Source: an uncultured Clostridia bacterium (GTDB lineage Bacteria > Bacillota > Clostridia > TANB77 > CAG-508). Taken from it: DNA of 59,404 nucleotides. Positions 7,560-16,654 of this stretch are shown here, piece by piece. Both the position numbers and the translations under genes were made by a program. Location of the stretch: NCBI GenBank assembly GCA_934140005.1, contig CAKPBB010000011.1, forward strand, positions 1-59,404, given 5' to 3'. The notes beneath the pieces were generated by a model. It saw only the letters and a program-made list of their open reading frames with translations. It did not search any database and was not told the origin of the DNA. The first letter of the stretch is position 1; each line of letters begins with the position of its first letter.

Positions 7560-10346
7560 ATGAGTGAAGAAAAGCAAGAAAAAGTTGATTATAGTTCAAC
7601 TCTAAATTTACCAAAAACAGATTTTCCAATGAGAGCAAATTTACCAGAAAATGAACCTAAAATTCAAGAAAATGTTTTTGAAAAAGATTTGTATGAAAAA
7701 ATGTTAAAGAAAAATGAAGGAAAAACACCTTTTGTTTTACATGATGGACCACCTTATGCTAATGGTGAAATTCACATAGGTCATGCTTTAAATAAAGTAT
7801 TAAAGGATACAATAGTAAGATATAAAAATTTACAAGGTTTTTATACTCCATATATTCCTGGATATGATACTCATGGTATGCCAACAGAGAAAAAGGCAAT
7901 AGAAAAATTAGGTTTAAATCGTGATGAAATACCAGTAAATACTTTTAGAGACACTTGTAAAAAATTTACAGAAGATTACAAAGATAAACAAACAGAAGGA
8001 TTTAAAAGATTAGGTGTTTTAGGAGATTGGAAACACCCATATATCACATATCAACCACAAATGGAAGCAAGACAAATTGGTGTTTTTGCAGGAATGTATA
8101 AAAAAGGTTATATTTATAAAGGATTAAAACCAGTTTATTGGTGTACTGACTGTGAAACAGCTCTTGCAGAAGCAGAAATTGAATATAAAGATGTTAGTGC
8201 AATTACAGCTTTTGTTAAATTCCCAGTAAAAGATAGCAAAGGTTTATTTGATGAAAAAGATGCTTATGTTGTTATTTGGACAACAACACCATGGACTTTA
8301 CCAGGAAATACAGGTATTGCTGTTGGTGCAGATTTTACTTATGCTGTTGTAGAAGCTAATAATGAAAAACTAATTTTTGCAAAAGAATTAGTTGATGCTG
8401 TTATGCAAAAAGCTGGAATAACAGAATATAAAATAGTAAAAGAATTTGAAGGTTCAGAACTAGAAGGTGTTATTTGCCGTCACCCATTCTTAGATAGAGA
8501 TTCTAAAGTTGTAACTGGTAGTGAAGATACAGTTGATGTAGAACTTGGAACAGGCTCTGGCTGTGTACATTGTGCACCAAGTTATGGTAAAGAAGACTAT
8601 TTATTAGGATTAAAGAAAGGTTTAGATATCATTGTTACAGTTGATAGCAAAGGTGTACAAAGAGGCGAAGGTGCTGGACAATTTAAAGACATGTACTATG
8701 CTAAGTCAAATAAAGAGATAGTAAAATGGCTAGAAGAGAATAACTTATTATTGGCAAGGGAAGATATTGTTCACTCTTATCCACATTGCTGGAGATGTAA
8801 ACACCCAGTTATATTTAGAGCTACTAGTCAATGGTTTGCTTCTGTTGATGGATTCAGAAAAGAAACATTAGAAGCAATAAAAACTGTTAAATGGATACCA
8901 TCATGGGGAGAAGAAAGAATTTCTAAGATGGTAGAAGATAGAAATGATTGGTGCATTTCTAGACAAAGAACATGGGGAGTTCCAATTCCAGTATTCTATT
9001 GCAAGAATTGTGAAAAAGAATATGTAACAGATGAGAGCTTAGAAAAAGTTCAAAAGATATTTAGAGAAAAAGGTTCAAATGCTTGGTTTGATTTGACAGA
9101 AAAAGAATTGATGCCAGAAAATGCAAAATGTCCTGAATGTGGTTGTACAGAATTCAAAAAAGAAAAAGACATTATGGATGTATGGTTTGATTCTGGTTCA
9201 ACACATGAATCTGTTTTAGCAGAAAGAGGACTTCCACCAGCAGATTTATATTTAGAAGGTAGTGACCAATATAGAGGTTGGTTCCAATCTTCATTATTAA
9301 CATCTGTTGCTAATTTTGGAAAAGCACCATATAAACAAGTTCTAACACATGGATATACAGTTGATGAACAAGGTAGAAAAATGTCAAAATCAATAGGAAA
9401 TGTTGTAGCACCACAAGAAATTATTAAAGAGTCTGGTGCAGATGTTTTAAGATTATGGGTTTTATCATCTGATTATCAATCTGATGTTAGTGTTTCTAAG
9501 AATATTATAAAACAAGTAACTGAAGTATATAGAAAAATAAGAAATACAGCTCGTTACATTTTAGGAAATATATCTGATTTTGATGTAGAAAAACCAGTGG
9601 CTTATGAAGATTTACAAGAAATTGATAAATGGGCATTAGCTAAATTGAATAAATTGATTGCAAAATGTACAGAAGCTTATGAAACTTATGCATTCCATGA
9701 TGCATATCAAGCAATTAACCAATTTTGTGTTGTGGATATGAGTGCATTTTATTTAGACATTATAAAAGATAGATTATATACTTCAAAACCTGATTCAATT
9801 GAAAGAAGAGCAGCACAAACTGCAATGTATGAAATTTTGTCAAGTTTAGTTAGAATTTTAGCACCAATGACTTGTTTCACTGCAGAAGAAATTTGGAAAT
9901 ATATGCCTCATAGAAAGAATGAAAATACAGAAAGTGTTATGTTAGATTACTATCCAAAGACAAATGAAAAATATGATAATGATGAATTATTAGCAAAATG
10001 GGATAGATTGATTTCTGTAAAAAATGAAGTTGCTAAAAAACTAGAAGTAGCAAGAGCAAATAAAGAAATTGGTTTGGCTTTAGCTGCTAAAGTTACAATA
10101 TTTGCAGAAGGAAATGAATATGAATTCTTAAAAGGAAAAGAAGAATTATTAAAAGAAATTTGCATTGTTTCAGAAATAATATTAAAAGAAAATAGAAGAA
10201 ATGAAGATGAAGAAGTTGCTATTGGTGTAAAAGTAGAACCAGCAGAAGGTCAAAAATGTGAAAGATGCTGGATGTATTCAAAAACAGTAGGACTAGATAA
10301 AATTCACCCAACTATTTGTAAAAGATGTAGTGATAATTTGAAATAA
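7560..10346 (+). CDS. ileS: Isoleucyl-tRNA synthetase
   Basis: Class I synthetase charging tRNA-Ile, about 928 residues. HIGH is at residues 72-75 (PPYANGEIHIGHALN) and KMSKS near residue 607 (GRKMSKSIGN). The editing (CP1) domain contains TTTPWTLPGNTG. The C-terminal zinc site CERCW ... CKRC is present, as in bacterial-type IleRS. The start at 7560 is chosen because AGAGGAG (7546-7552) is 7 bases upstream; ATG 7554 is too close to the site. It is controlled by the T-box just upstream. Confidence 0.97.
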   Translation: MSEEKQEKVDYSSTLNLPKTDFPMRANLPENEPKIQENVFEKDLYEKMLKKNEGKTPFVLHDGPPYANGEIHIGHALNKVLKDTIVRYKNLQGFYTPYIPGYDTHGMPTEKKAIEKLGLNRDEIPVNTFRDTCKKFTEDYKDKQTEGFKRLGVLGDWKHPYITYQPQMEARQIGVFAGMYKKGYIYKGLKPVYWCTDCETALAEAEIEYKDVSAITAFVKFPVKDSKGLFDEKDAYVVIWTTTPWTLPGNTGIAVGADFTYAVVEANNEKLIFAKELVDAVMQKAGITEYKIVKEFEGSELEGVICRHPFLDRDSKVVTGSEDTVDVELGTGSGCVHCAPSYGKEDYLLGLKKGLDIIVTVDSKGVQRGEGAGQFKDMYYAKSNKEIVKWLEENNLLLAREDIVHSYPHCWRCKHPVIFRATSQWFASVDGFRKETLEAIKTVKWIPSWGEERISKMVEDRNDWCISRQRTWGVPIPVFYCKNCEKEYVTDESLEKVQKIFREKGSNAWFDLTEKELMPENAKCPECGCTEFKKEKDIMDVWFDSGSTHESVLAERGLPPADLYLEGSDQYRGWFQSSLLTSVANFGKAPYKQVLTHGYTVDEQGRKMSKSIGNVVAPQEIIKESGADVLRLWVLSSDYQSDVSVSKNIIKQVTEVYRKIRNTARYILGNISDFDVEKPVAYEDLQEIDKWALAKLNKLIAKCTEAYETYAFHDAYQAINQFCVVDMSAFYLDIIKDRLYTSKPDSIERRAAQTAMYEILSSLVRILAPMTCFTAEEIWKYMPHRKNENTESVMLDYYPKTNEKYDNDELLAKWDRLISVKNEVAKKLEVARANKEIGLALAAKVTIFAEGNEYEFLKGKEELLKEICIVSEIILKENRRNEDEEVAIGVKVEPAEGQKCERCWMYSKTVGLDKIHPTICKRCSDNLK

Positions 10347-10415
10347 TACTTGATTTTTAAATTATCTTATGGTAAACTGTAAGAGTTAATAGTGGAAATT
10401 TGGAGGTTTTTAACA

Positions 10416-10664
10416 ATGAAAATATTAAAATATATATTAATAGCAGTATATTTAATTGTTTGCTTAGCTTTAATTATCTTAGTTATGAAGCAATCAAAAG
10501 AAGATAGTGGAGCTTCAGGAACAATAGTAGGTGCCTCTGCAAATAATTTTTATGAGAAAAATAAAGGAAGAACTAAGGAAGGAAAAATGAAAAGAGCAAC
10601 AATCATTTTAATGGTATTATTTGTTGTTTTAACACTTGCTTTAGGAATTCTTTATATGGTATAA
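10416..10664 (+). CDS. secG: Preprotein translocase subunit SecG
   Basis: An 82-residue membrane protein with two hydrophobic helices (about residues 4-22 and 57-78) separated by the SecG-like loop QSKEDSGASGTIVGAS. SecG helps SecYE drive protein export across the cytoplasmic membrane. GGAGG at 10402-10406 fixes the start at 10416. The terminator downstream separates it from rnr, which often neighbours secG in Firmicutes, so the order is conserved. Confidence 0.9.
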   Translation: MKILKYILIAVYLIVCLALIILVMKQSKEDSGASGTIVGASANNFYEKNKGRTKEGKMKRATIILMVLFVVLTLALGILYMV

Positions 10665-10678
10665 ATGAAATATAAATT

Positions 10679-10710
10679 AGGGGCAGTTTTTTCAAGCTGC
10701 CTCTTTTTTT
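10679..10710 (+). terminator. secG terminator
   Basis: GGGGCAG/CTGCCTC hairpin followed by seven or more T. Repeat copy A begins directly in its T-run. Confidence 0.85.
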
Positions 10711-10790
10711 ATATAATAGGCAAGTGATTTGTATTTTATATTATACAAAAAGCTTCGCTAAATAATGTACAGAAATTTTATTATATAAAT
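10710..10790. repeat. Terminator-linked palindromic repeat, copy A
   Basis: About 80 bases: a partly palindromic half (TATATAATAGG ... TATTATAC) followed by AGCTTCGCTAAATAATGTAC and an AT-rich tail. Related copies lie at 51115-51195 and 54218-54285. All three start in the T-run of an intrinsic terminator. This copy is the most diverged in its palindromic half. Confidence 0.7.
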
Positions 10791-10830
10791 GGGTTTAAAA
10801 AAATTCATAATATGAATTGAAAGGATTAAA

Positions 10831-12840
10831 ATGGGAAAAAATAAGAAAAAACAGAAACTAGTTGGAAAATTTTTAGCAAATGAAAAAGGTTTTGGTTTTA
10901 TTAACATAGGAGAAGATAAAGAAGATATTTTTGTTCCTTCAAAAAGTGTAAACGGAGCTTTGAATGGAGATACAGTTCAATTTTCTATATATAAGCAAAA
11001 ACAAGGCACAAAAAGAGCTGAAGGAAAAATAGTTAAAGTTTTGGAAAGAGATAAGCAAACAGTTGTAGGAATTTTTCAAAAAAGTAGAAACTTTGGTTTT
11101 GTAGTTCCAGATGATAAAAACTTTGCAACAGACATTTTTATATCAAAAAAGAAGTGTAAAGAAGCGAAAAATAATGATAAAGTTGTTGTATACATTACTA
11201 AATATCCAACTAAAGGAAAAAATGCAGAAGGTGAAATAATGGAAATTTTAGGAAATGTAAATCAAGCAGGTGTTGATTTATTAAGTGTTGTAAAAGAATT
11301 TGGATTAAACAATGAATTTCCAAGAGAAGTTATGCAATATGTAAAAAATATCCCACAAAAAATTGATGAAAAGGATATAAAAGGTAGAAGAGACTTTAGA
11401 AATGACAAAATTTTTACTATAGATGGCGAAGATGCGAAAGATTTAGATGATGCAATTCATGTAGAAAAGTTAGAAAATGGAAATTATAAGTTAGATGTTC
11501 ATATTGCTGATGTTAGCAATTATGTAAAAGAAGATTCTATCTTGGATAAAGAAGCAATTAGGCGTGGTACAAGTGTTTATATGTTTGATAGAGTTATTCC
11601 AATGTTACCTTTTGAACTTTCTAATGGTATATGTAGTTTAAATGCTGGTGAAAATCGTTTTGCCCTTTCATGCTTAATGGAAATTGATTCTAAAGGAAAA
11701 GTAGTATCTTCAGATGTATGTAAATCTGTTATTAAAGTAACAGAAAGAATGACATATACTAATGTGAATAAAATAATAAATGATGAAGATAAAGCTGTAT
11801 TAAAAAGATATGAACCATATATTGAAGACTTTAAAACAATGGAAGAACTAGCAAAAATATTGAAGGAAAGAAGAATTCAAAATGGATATTTAAATTTAGA
11901 TATTCCAGAAAGCAAAATTGTATTAGATGAAGATGGTAGATGTATTGATGTTCACAAATATGAAACTACTTTTGCAAATGAAATAATAGAACAATTTATG
12001 CTTACTGCTAATGAAACAATTGCAGAAAAGTTTTATTGGTTAGAAGCACCATTTATTTATAGAGTACACGAAGAACCAGATTTAGATAAAATACAAGATA
12101 CAAATAAGTTTTTATTTAATATAGGATATAAAATAAGAGCTAGTAAAGATAATATTAAGCCAAAAGCTTTTTCAGATGTTTTGGAAAAAATAAAAGGAAC
12201 AGAGTATGAAAAAGTAATTTCAACTTTAATATTAAGAACTTTAAAAGTTGCAAGATATGAAAGTGAAAATAAAGGACATTTTGGTATAGCTAGCCAATAT
12301 TATTGCCATTTTACATCACCAATAAGAAGATACCCAGATTTATTTATTCATAGAGTTATATCAGAATATTTGAAAGATGAATATAATGTGCCAGAAGAAA
12401 AATTGCAAGACTTAACCAATAAAGCAAATAAATATGCAGATTCATCATCAGATTGTGAAAAAATTGCTACTAAAGCTGAAAGAGAAGCAGAAGATATTAA
12501 GAAAGCAGAATTTATGGAAAACAAAATTGGGGAAGTATATGAAGGAATTGTTTCTTCAGTTACGTCATTTGGAATGTTTGTTGAATTAGACAATACTGTG
12601 GAAGGTTTAATAAGATTTGAAAATATGGGTGGAGAATACTTTAATTATGATGAAGTATTCAAAAAGTTAATTGGAGAAAATAGCAAAACTACTTATAAAA
12701 TTGGTGATAAAGTTAAAGTAAGAGTTATAGAAGCAAATAAAGAATTAAGAAAAGTAGCCTTTGAATTGATCCATGAAGATAAAAACGAAGATGAAGAAGC
12801 AACTGATTCAAATGAGGATGTTGAACTTGAAAATAATTAG
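10831..12840 (+). CDS. rnr: Ribonuclease R
   Basis: 3'-5' exoribonuclease that degrades structured RNA and takes part in rRNA and tmRNA-linked quality control. The 669 residues show cold-shock OB domains at the N-terminus (FLANEKGFGFINI; NFGFVVPDD), the RNB catalytic domain with the metal-binding GEDAKDLDDAIHV (about residues 199-211) and HIADVSNYV, the SPIRRYPD motif, and a C-terminal S1 domain (GIVSSVTSFGMFVEL). The tail is acidic and shorter than in E. coli RNase R. The ATG is preceded by AAAGGA. Next to secG, as in many Firmicutes; no smpB follows here. Confidence 0.95.
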   Translation: MGKNKKKQKLVGKFLANEKGFGFINIGEDKEDIFVPSKSVNGALNGDTVQFSIYKQKQGTKRAEGKIVKVLERDKQTVVGIFQKSRNFGFVVPDDKNFATDIFISKKKCKEAKNNDKVVVYITKYPTKGKNAEGEIMEILGNVNQAGVDLLSVVKEFGLNNEFPREVMQYVKNIPQKIDEKDIKGRRDFRNDKIFTIDGEDAKDLDDAIHVEKLENGNYKLDVHIADVSNYVKEDSILDKEAIRRGTSVYMFDRVIPMLPFELSNGICSLNAGENRFALSCLMEIDSKGKVVSSDVCKSVIKVTERMTYTNVNKIINDEDKAVLKRYEPYIEDFKTMEELAKILKERRIQNGYLNLDIPESKIVLDEDGRCIDVHKYETTFANEIIEQFMLTANETIAEKFYWLEAPFIYRVHEEPDLDKIQDTNKFLFNIGYKIRASKDNIKPKAFSDVLEKIKGTEYEKVISTLILRTLKVARYESENKGHFGIASQYYCHFTSPIRRYPDLFIHRVISEYLKDEYNVPEEKLQDLTNKANKYADSSSDCEKIATKAEREAEDIKKAEFMENKIGEVYEGIVSSVTSFGMFVELDNTVEGLIRFENMGGEYFNYDEVFKKLIGENSKTTYKIGDKVKVRVIEANKELRKVAFELIHEDKNEDEEATDSNEDVELENN

Positions 12841-12965
12841 TAGAAATTTGTCAATATTTTAACAGTGGCTAACAAATAAATGCAAACTAAATTTTAGTTA
12901 TAAATAGTAGTAATAAAAATAAAATTGAAGAATAGATTTATTATTATAATATTAGGAAAGGAAAT

Positions 12966-13526
12966 TTGTATAGAATGAAAAAAATTTTAGAACCCAAATT
13001 TGGATTAGCACCTAATCCAGTTGCTTTAATAACTTCAGGAGATAAAGAAAATACAGATATATCAACTATAGCTTGGACTGGAATTTTAAATTCAGAGCCA
13101 ATGATTGTATATGTATCAATTAGACCAAGTAGATATACAAATGAGTTGATTAGAAAAAATAATCAATTTGTAATAAATTTGCCTAATGCAAGCTTAGTAA
13201 AGGAAGCTGATTACTGCGGTACAAAATCGGGAAGAGATGTGAATAAGTTTGAAAATTGTGGACTAACAAAAGGTGAGTCTAGTAAGATAACTGTTCCATA
13301 TATTGAAGAATGTCCAATAAATTTAGAATGCGAAGTAATAGATATAGAATCAATGCCATCACATGATGTTTTTACAGCAAAAGTTGTTTCTGTAAATGCA
13401 AATGAAGAAATAATAAATGAAAAAGGTGGAATTGATTATTCAAAGGCAGAACTCTTAAGTTATGCTGGAAATCAATATTTTGTAAATAACAATGTAGTTG
13501 GAACTAGAGGAATTGGAGTAAAATAA
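12966..13526 (+). CDS. Flavin reductase-like FMN-binding protein
   Basis: Member of the flavin reductase / FMN-binding split-barrel family (about 186 residues). The N-terminal PNPVALITSGD and the segment PMIVYVSIRPSRYTNELIRK form the FMN-phosphate binding pattern of this family; DYCGTKSGRDVNKF follows. The substrate is unknown. Such proteins often reduce free flavins or serve as flavoredoxins in anaerobes. Start choice: TTG 12966 is about 5 bases after AGGAAAGGA, whereas ATG 12975 is 14 bases away. Both are possible and the first three residues are uncertain. It ends just before the terminator of an opposing gene. Confidence 0.85.
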   Translation: MYRMKKILEPKFGLAPNPVALITSGDKENTDISTIAWTGILNSEPMIVYVSIRPSRYTNELIRKNNQFVINLPNASLVKEADYCGTKSGRDVNKFENCGLTKGESSKITVPYIEECPINLECEVIDIESMPSHDVFTAKVVSVNANEEIINEKGGIDYSKAELLSYAGNQYFVNNNVVGTRGIGVK

Positions 13527-13547
13527 TTTGTTAGAAAAATCTTAATA

Positions 13548-13587
13548 TAAAACGAAAGTCCCTGCCGGAAATGATTTTGGCAGGGAT
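13548..13587 (-). terminator. Terminator of the first GreA-like cassette
   Basis: Read on the minus strand: an 8-bp stem TCCCTGCC/GGCAGGGA (13559-13566 with 13579-13586) followed by ACTTTCGTTTT. The flanks resemble those of the second cassette's terminator (a GGA(G)AAATAC(T/G)GAGA sequence before the stem and TTTCGTnTTT after it). Confidence 0.8.
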
Positions 13588-13615
13588 TTCTCAGTATTTC
13601 TCCAAACAGGGAGGT

Positions 13616-13625
13616 GTGTGTGACT
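13616..13625 (-). repeat. 3'-trailer arm of cassette A inverted repeat
   Basis: GTGTGTGACT (plus strand) is the perfect inverse of AGTCACACAC at 14154-14163 in the leader of the same gene. In the mRNA the 5' leader and 3' trailer could pair over 10 bases. Confidence 0.6.
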
Positions 13626-13656
13626 GATAGCATGAATTTAAAGAATCTTCTTCAGA

Positions 13657-14136
13657 TTACTTGAATTCAATTTGGAGAATCTCGATGGTATAAGCTGTAC
13701 TACCATTTTGAGATTTGAACTCTCCGATAAAACCAACACCTTTACCTTCGATGAAGTGATACAACTCACTTTGAGGTGTACAAATCATATAATCACCAGA
13801 CATAAGGTTTGTGTCACTGGTAATCAGCAATGTTGCAGGTTCAGGTTTGTCATCACCTTCAAAAGTGAATTCTACCGAAACGGTAGCACCATAGCTTACA
13901 ACAGTACTCTGGGAGTTCACACTAACTAGTTCTACACTGTTAAGGAGCTTCCTTAGTTCAACAATCTGATTGCGAACGGTTTGGAGCTCATCACAGGTTT
14001 CAACAGTTCTAACAAAGCTCAATTCAACGGAATTAATTTCAATGTCGCAGGACATTTTTAACAATTCTTTTTCCCGCTTTTTGAGATTTTCAAGCTCTGC
14101 ATGCCTTTTCTGGAGTTCCAATTTCGTTAATTTCAT
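13657..14136 (-). CDS. GreA/GreB-like elongation-factor-domain protein, cassette A
   Basis: A 159-residue protein with an N-terminal alpha-helical coiled coil (residues 1-70, many K/E/L) and a C-terminal FKBP-like Gre domain. The latter is marked by VVSYGATVSVEF, LLITSDT, ICTPQSELYHFIEGK and the terminal YTIEILQIEF. Gre factors bind the RNA polymerase secondary channel and promote transcript cleavage. The usual acidic pair at the coil tip is not obvious, so activity is uncertain. The start is MKLTKLE, with AGAAAGGAT upstream. Codon use is richer in G+C than neighbours, and there is one in-frame CGG (codon 21). It is paired with a diverged paralogue of identical length at 14396-14875. Each has its own promoter and terminator. 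Confidence 0.7.
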   Translation of the reverse strand: MKLTKLELQKRHAELENLKKREKELLKMSCDIEINSVELSFVRTVETCDELQTVRNQIVELRKLLNSVELVSVNSQSTVVSYGATVSVEFTFEGDDKPEPATLLITSDTNLMSGDYMICTPQSELYHFIEGKGVGFIGEFKSQNGSTAYTIEILQIEFK

Positions 14137-14153
14137 AATGTATCCTTTCTTAT

Positions 14154-14163
14154 AGTCACACAC
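14154..14163 (-). repeat. 5'-leader arm of cassette A inverted repeat
   Basis: AGTCACACAC (plus strand), matching 13616-13625 in inverse orientation. It lies between a TATAAT at 14184-14189 (minus strand) and the ribosome site of the cassette A gene. Confidence 0.6.
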
Positions 14164-14284
14164 TTCAAAAAACACCTAATTCTATTATAATACTTTTTTT
14201 TGAAAAAATAAAGAAAAAATGTAAAATTATGTAAATTAATTTACTTTTATAGTGAATAAATTGAAAAAATATGTAAAATATTCA

Positions 14285-14325
14285 TAAAAACACGAAATCA
14301 CTTGCCGTTAGTCTTTGGCAAGTGA
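14285..14325 (-). terminator. Terminator of the second GreA-like cassette
   Basis: Minus-strand hairpin TCACTTGCC/GGCAAGTGA (14298-14306 with 14317-14325) followed by ATTTCGTGTTTTT. It is laid out like the terminator of cassette A. Confidence 0.8.
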
Positions 14326-14355
14326 CTCTCCGTATTTTCCATCAAGTAATGGGGA

Positions 14356-14367
14356 CAACAGTCTGAC
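14356..14367 (-). repeat. 3'-trailer arm of cassette B inverted repeat
   Basis: CAACAGTCTGAC, inverse of GTCAAACTGTTG at 14891-14902 with one difference that still pairs as G-U in RNA. Confidence 0.6.
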
Positions 14368-14395
14368 TAAAAAATGAATATTCGAACAAAAAGTT

Positions 14396-14875
14396 TTAAT
14401 AACTAATTTCGAGAATCTCGAAGTCGTACTTTACAGTTTCATCACGAATGTCTTCTTTGAAAGTTCCACGGTAGCCTTTTGGCTTTCCTTGAATGAATTT
14501 GAACAAAGGACTGCTTGGGGTACAGACCACCATACCTTTGCTGATGAAGCCAGTGTCGTTTGAGACAATGAGAACTTCATCTTCAATTTCATCAGGATAA
14601 TAAAACCGTACCTTCACAGTAGCACCATAGTCCACCGTTTCAGTATGGACTATATCAATGATTTCTGCAGAATTAATGTCAGCTGTCAAAGCATTAATTT
14701 GATCTTCGATAACTTCAATTTCGATTCTGAGATTGCGTGCAGCACCAGATGACATGGAATTGTCATTTTCTGTTGCCATTGCGTGTGCGTACCCTTGACG
14801 CAGATCGTTTGCCTTAGCTTTGAGCTCCTCAAGGTAAGCTTTTTTGGAGTTTAATTCATAAGTTGTAAATTGCAT
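14396..14875 (-). CDS. GreA/GreB-like elongation-factor-domain protein, cassette B
   Basis: A 159-residue paralogue of cassette A. The N-terminal coiled coil (about residues 1-72) includes an alanine-rich stretch. The C-terminal Gre domain has TVDYGATVKVRFYYPDE, VLIVSNDTGFI, VCTPSSPLFKFIQGKPKG and the end YDFEILEISY, close to the usual GreA ending. Possible role: RNA polymerase secondary-channel regulator, by homology only. The start MQFTTYE has AAGTAGG upstream on the minus strand. Its own TATAAT lies at about 14925-14932. One in-frame CGG (codon 90) must be read as Arg to reach the Gre domain end. Composition differs from flanking core genes, suggesting transfer as a unit with cassette A. 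Confidence 0.7.
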   Translation of the reverse strand: MQFTTYELNSKKAYLEELKAKANDLRQGYAHAMATENDNSMSSGAARNLRIEIEVIEDQINALTADINSAEIIDIVHTETVDYGATVKVRFYYPDEIEDEVLIVSNDTGFISKGMVVCTPSSPLFKFIQGKPKGYRGTFKEDIRDETVKYDFEILEISY

Positions 14876-14890
14876 GCTAACCTACTTTCT

Positions 14891-14902
14891 GTCAAACTGT
14901 TG
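14891..14902 (-). repeat. 5'-leader arm of cassette B inverted repeat
   Basis: GTCAAACTGTTG (plus strand), inverse of the trailer segment at 14356-14367. It lies 16 bases before the start codon of the cassette B gene. Confidence 0.6.
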
Positions 14903-15075
14903 TGTTCAAAAAATACATGAAGGTATTATAACACACTTTAATTCAAAAAGAAAGAGTAAAATTGAAATTATGTAAAGCTTTTGTGGAAGTTTTAAAAATG
15001 CGAGAGTTTTTTTATAAAGAAGATTTGATAAAAATGAATTCTGTCAATAAAAAATAGCTTATACTGAATATGTGA

Positions 15076-15104
15076 TTGAAAAAAATTGAAAAATCATGTA
15101 AAAT
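15076..15104 (+). promoter_or_regulatory. Promoter of the rumA/rlmD-type gene
   Basis: TTGAAA at 15076-15081, 17-base spacer, TAAAAT at 15099-15104. Confidence 0.65.
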
Positions 15105-15133
15105 AAAGTATATCAAATTTGAAGGTGGATATT

Positions 15134-16501
15134 ATGAAAAAGAATGAAGAATATATTGTAGAAATAGTAGATAATGGATTTAAAGGAGAAGGAATTGCAA
15201 AAATTGGAGATATTGTTGTCTTTATACCAAATGCAATAAAAGGTGAAAATATAAAAATAAAGATTTTAAAAGTTACATCAAAATGTGCTTATGGGAAAAT
15301 ACTTGAAATTTTAAATGAGGCAAGTTCAAGGCAAGAAGTTGACTGCAAAACATATAATAGATGTGGTGGATGTAATTTAAGACATATAAAATATAGTGAA
15401 ACTTTAAAAATGAAACAAAATGCAGTTAAAAATACTTTGAAAAAAGCTTTAAATACTGATATACAAGTCAATGGTACTGTAGGAATGGAAAATCCATTTT
15501 TTTATAGAAATAAACTTCAATATCCTGTTGGTATTTCAGAAAATGGAGATATGGTAATGGGAGTTTTTTCAGAAAGGACACATACAATTATTCCAACTGA
15601 TTTTTGCCAGATTCAAAATCAATTATGTCAAAAGATTGCTAAAGATATTTTTGAATTTATGAAAGAAAATAATATTCCAGCCTATAATGAGAAAAAGTTA
15701 AGTGGAATTATTAGACATATTGTAATACGAATTGGAATAAAAACAAATGAAGTAATGATTACTTTAGTATTAAATAAAATGCAATTACCAAAACAAGAAG
15801 AGTTAGTTAAATACATAGTAAATAAATATCCTGAAATTAAAACAATTGCAAAAAATTTAAATGATAAAAATACTAATGTGATATTGGGAGATAAAACAGA
15901 AATAATTCATGGAGTTGGATATATTTATGACTATTTAGGAGAATATAAATTTAAAATATCTCCAATGTCATTTTATCAAGTTAACCCAGTTCAAACTGAA
16001 AAATTGTATAGCAAAGCTATTGAATATGCTAATTTAACAGGTAATGAAACAATATTTGACTTATATTGTGGAATTGGTACAATTGGAATATTTGCTTCTA
16101 AGAAGGCAAAAAAATTATATGGAATTGAAACAATACCACAGGCAATAGAAAATGCAAAAGAAAATGCGAAATTAAACAATATAGAAAATGCAGAATTCTT
16201 TGTTGGAGATGTTGAAAAAGTATTACCAAAATTGATTGAAGAGAAAAATTTAAAAGCAGATGTAGTATTTATAGATCCACCTCGTAAAGGATGCGACAAA
16301 ATTGCTTTAGACACAATTTTAAAAATAGAACCTAAAAGAGTTGTATATGTAAGTTGTAATCCAGCTACATTAGCAAGAGATTTGAAGGTTTTAGAGGAAA
16401 AATACTATATAAAAGAAGTAACACCGGTAGACATGTTTTGTTTCACAAGCCATGTTGAATGTGTATCAGTGCTAGAATTGAAGGGAAACCTTGAACGCTA
16501 G
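15134..16501 (+). CDS. 23S rRNA (uracil-C5)-methyltransferase, RumA/RlmD type
   Basis: SAM-dependent enzyme that methylates C5 of specific uridines in 23S rRNA (about 455 residues). It has an N-terminal TRAM domain (residues 5-60), a cysteine cluster (VDCKTYNRCGGC) for a [4Fe-4S] centre, the SAM loop FDLYCGIGTIG, the DPPRKGCD motif, the catalytic cysteine in VSCNPATLARDL, and the HVECV glutamate near the end. AAGGTGG fixes the start at 15134. The last residues (ELKGNLER) come from an integrated element. The presumed native ending HVECV-x-x-LELK survives twice downstream (26587 and 28958). The insertion therefore preserved the catalytic end of the gene, as expected for an element adapted to this target. 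Confidence 0.93.
   Translation: MKKNEEYIVEIVDNGFKGEGIAKIGDIVVFIPNAIKGENIKIKILKVTSKCAYGKILEILNEASSRQEVDCKTYNRCGGCNLRHIKYSETLKMKQNAVKNTLKKALNTDIQVNGTVGMENPFFYRNKLQYPVGISENGDMVMGVFSERTHTIIPTDFCQIQNQLCQKIAKDIFEFMKENNIPAYNEKKLSGIIRHIVIRIGIKTNEVMITLVLNKMQLPKQEELVKYIVNKYPEIKTIAKNLNDKNTNVILGDKTEIIHGVGYIYDYLGEYKFKISPMSFYQVNPVQTEKLYSKAIEYANLTGNETIFDLYCGIGTIGIFASKKAKKLYGIETIPQAIENAKENAKLNNIENAEFFVGDVEKVLPKLIEEKNLKADVVFIDPPRKGCDKIALDTILKIEPKRVVYVSCNPATLARDLKVLEEKYYIKEVTPVDMFCFTSHVECVSVLELKGNLER
16451..16482. mobile_element. Attachment site, left (rumA 3' end)
   Basis: CATGTTGAATGTGTATCAGT and the following 12 bases match 26587-26618 and 28958-28989. All three encode the end of the methyltransferase (HVECV ... 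LELK). This copy is joined to the complete gene and is read as attL of a site-specific integration. Confidence 0.8.
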
Positions 16502-16602
16502 GAAACACAATACTTTTAGGATTTTTGAAAAAAATTTAAAAAAGCTAAAAAATTGAAAAAAATGATAAATTTTTGAAAAATTTTAAAAAATAAAAAGGAA
16601 CG

Positions 16603-16632
16603 TTGACTGTGGTAACTAAACTCCACAGACAA
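16603..16632. repeat. Hairpin near the left end of the element
   Basis: TTGACTGTGG (16603-16612) pairs with CCACAGACAA (16623-16632) with one mismatch. No T-run follows, so it is not a terminator. It could be a regulatory or recombination-related structure; nothing more can be said. Confidence 0.45.
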
Positions 16633-16654
16633 CCTATATAAATTTTTAACCATT

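Noticed and set aside
13672..14155. Open frames on the plus strand inside the cassette A gene (13672-13929, 13970-14155)
   Set aside because: No ribosome sites, no family features, and fully antisense to a gene with a clear Gre domain.
13548..14902. Integron-type gene cassettes with attC sites
   Set aside because: The hairpins are terminators followed by T-runs; no attC consensus boxes and no tyrosine integrase were seen.
16603..16632. oriT or partition site of the element
   Set aside because: A single imperfect hairpin without flanking repeats or a relaxase gene is not enough to claim it.
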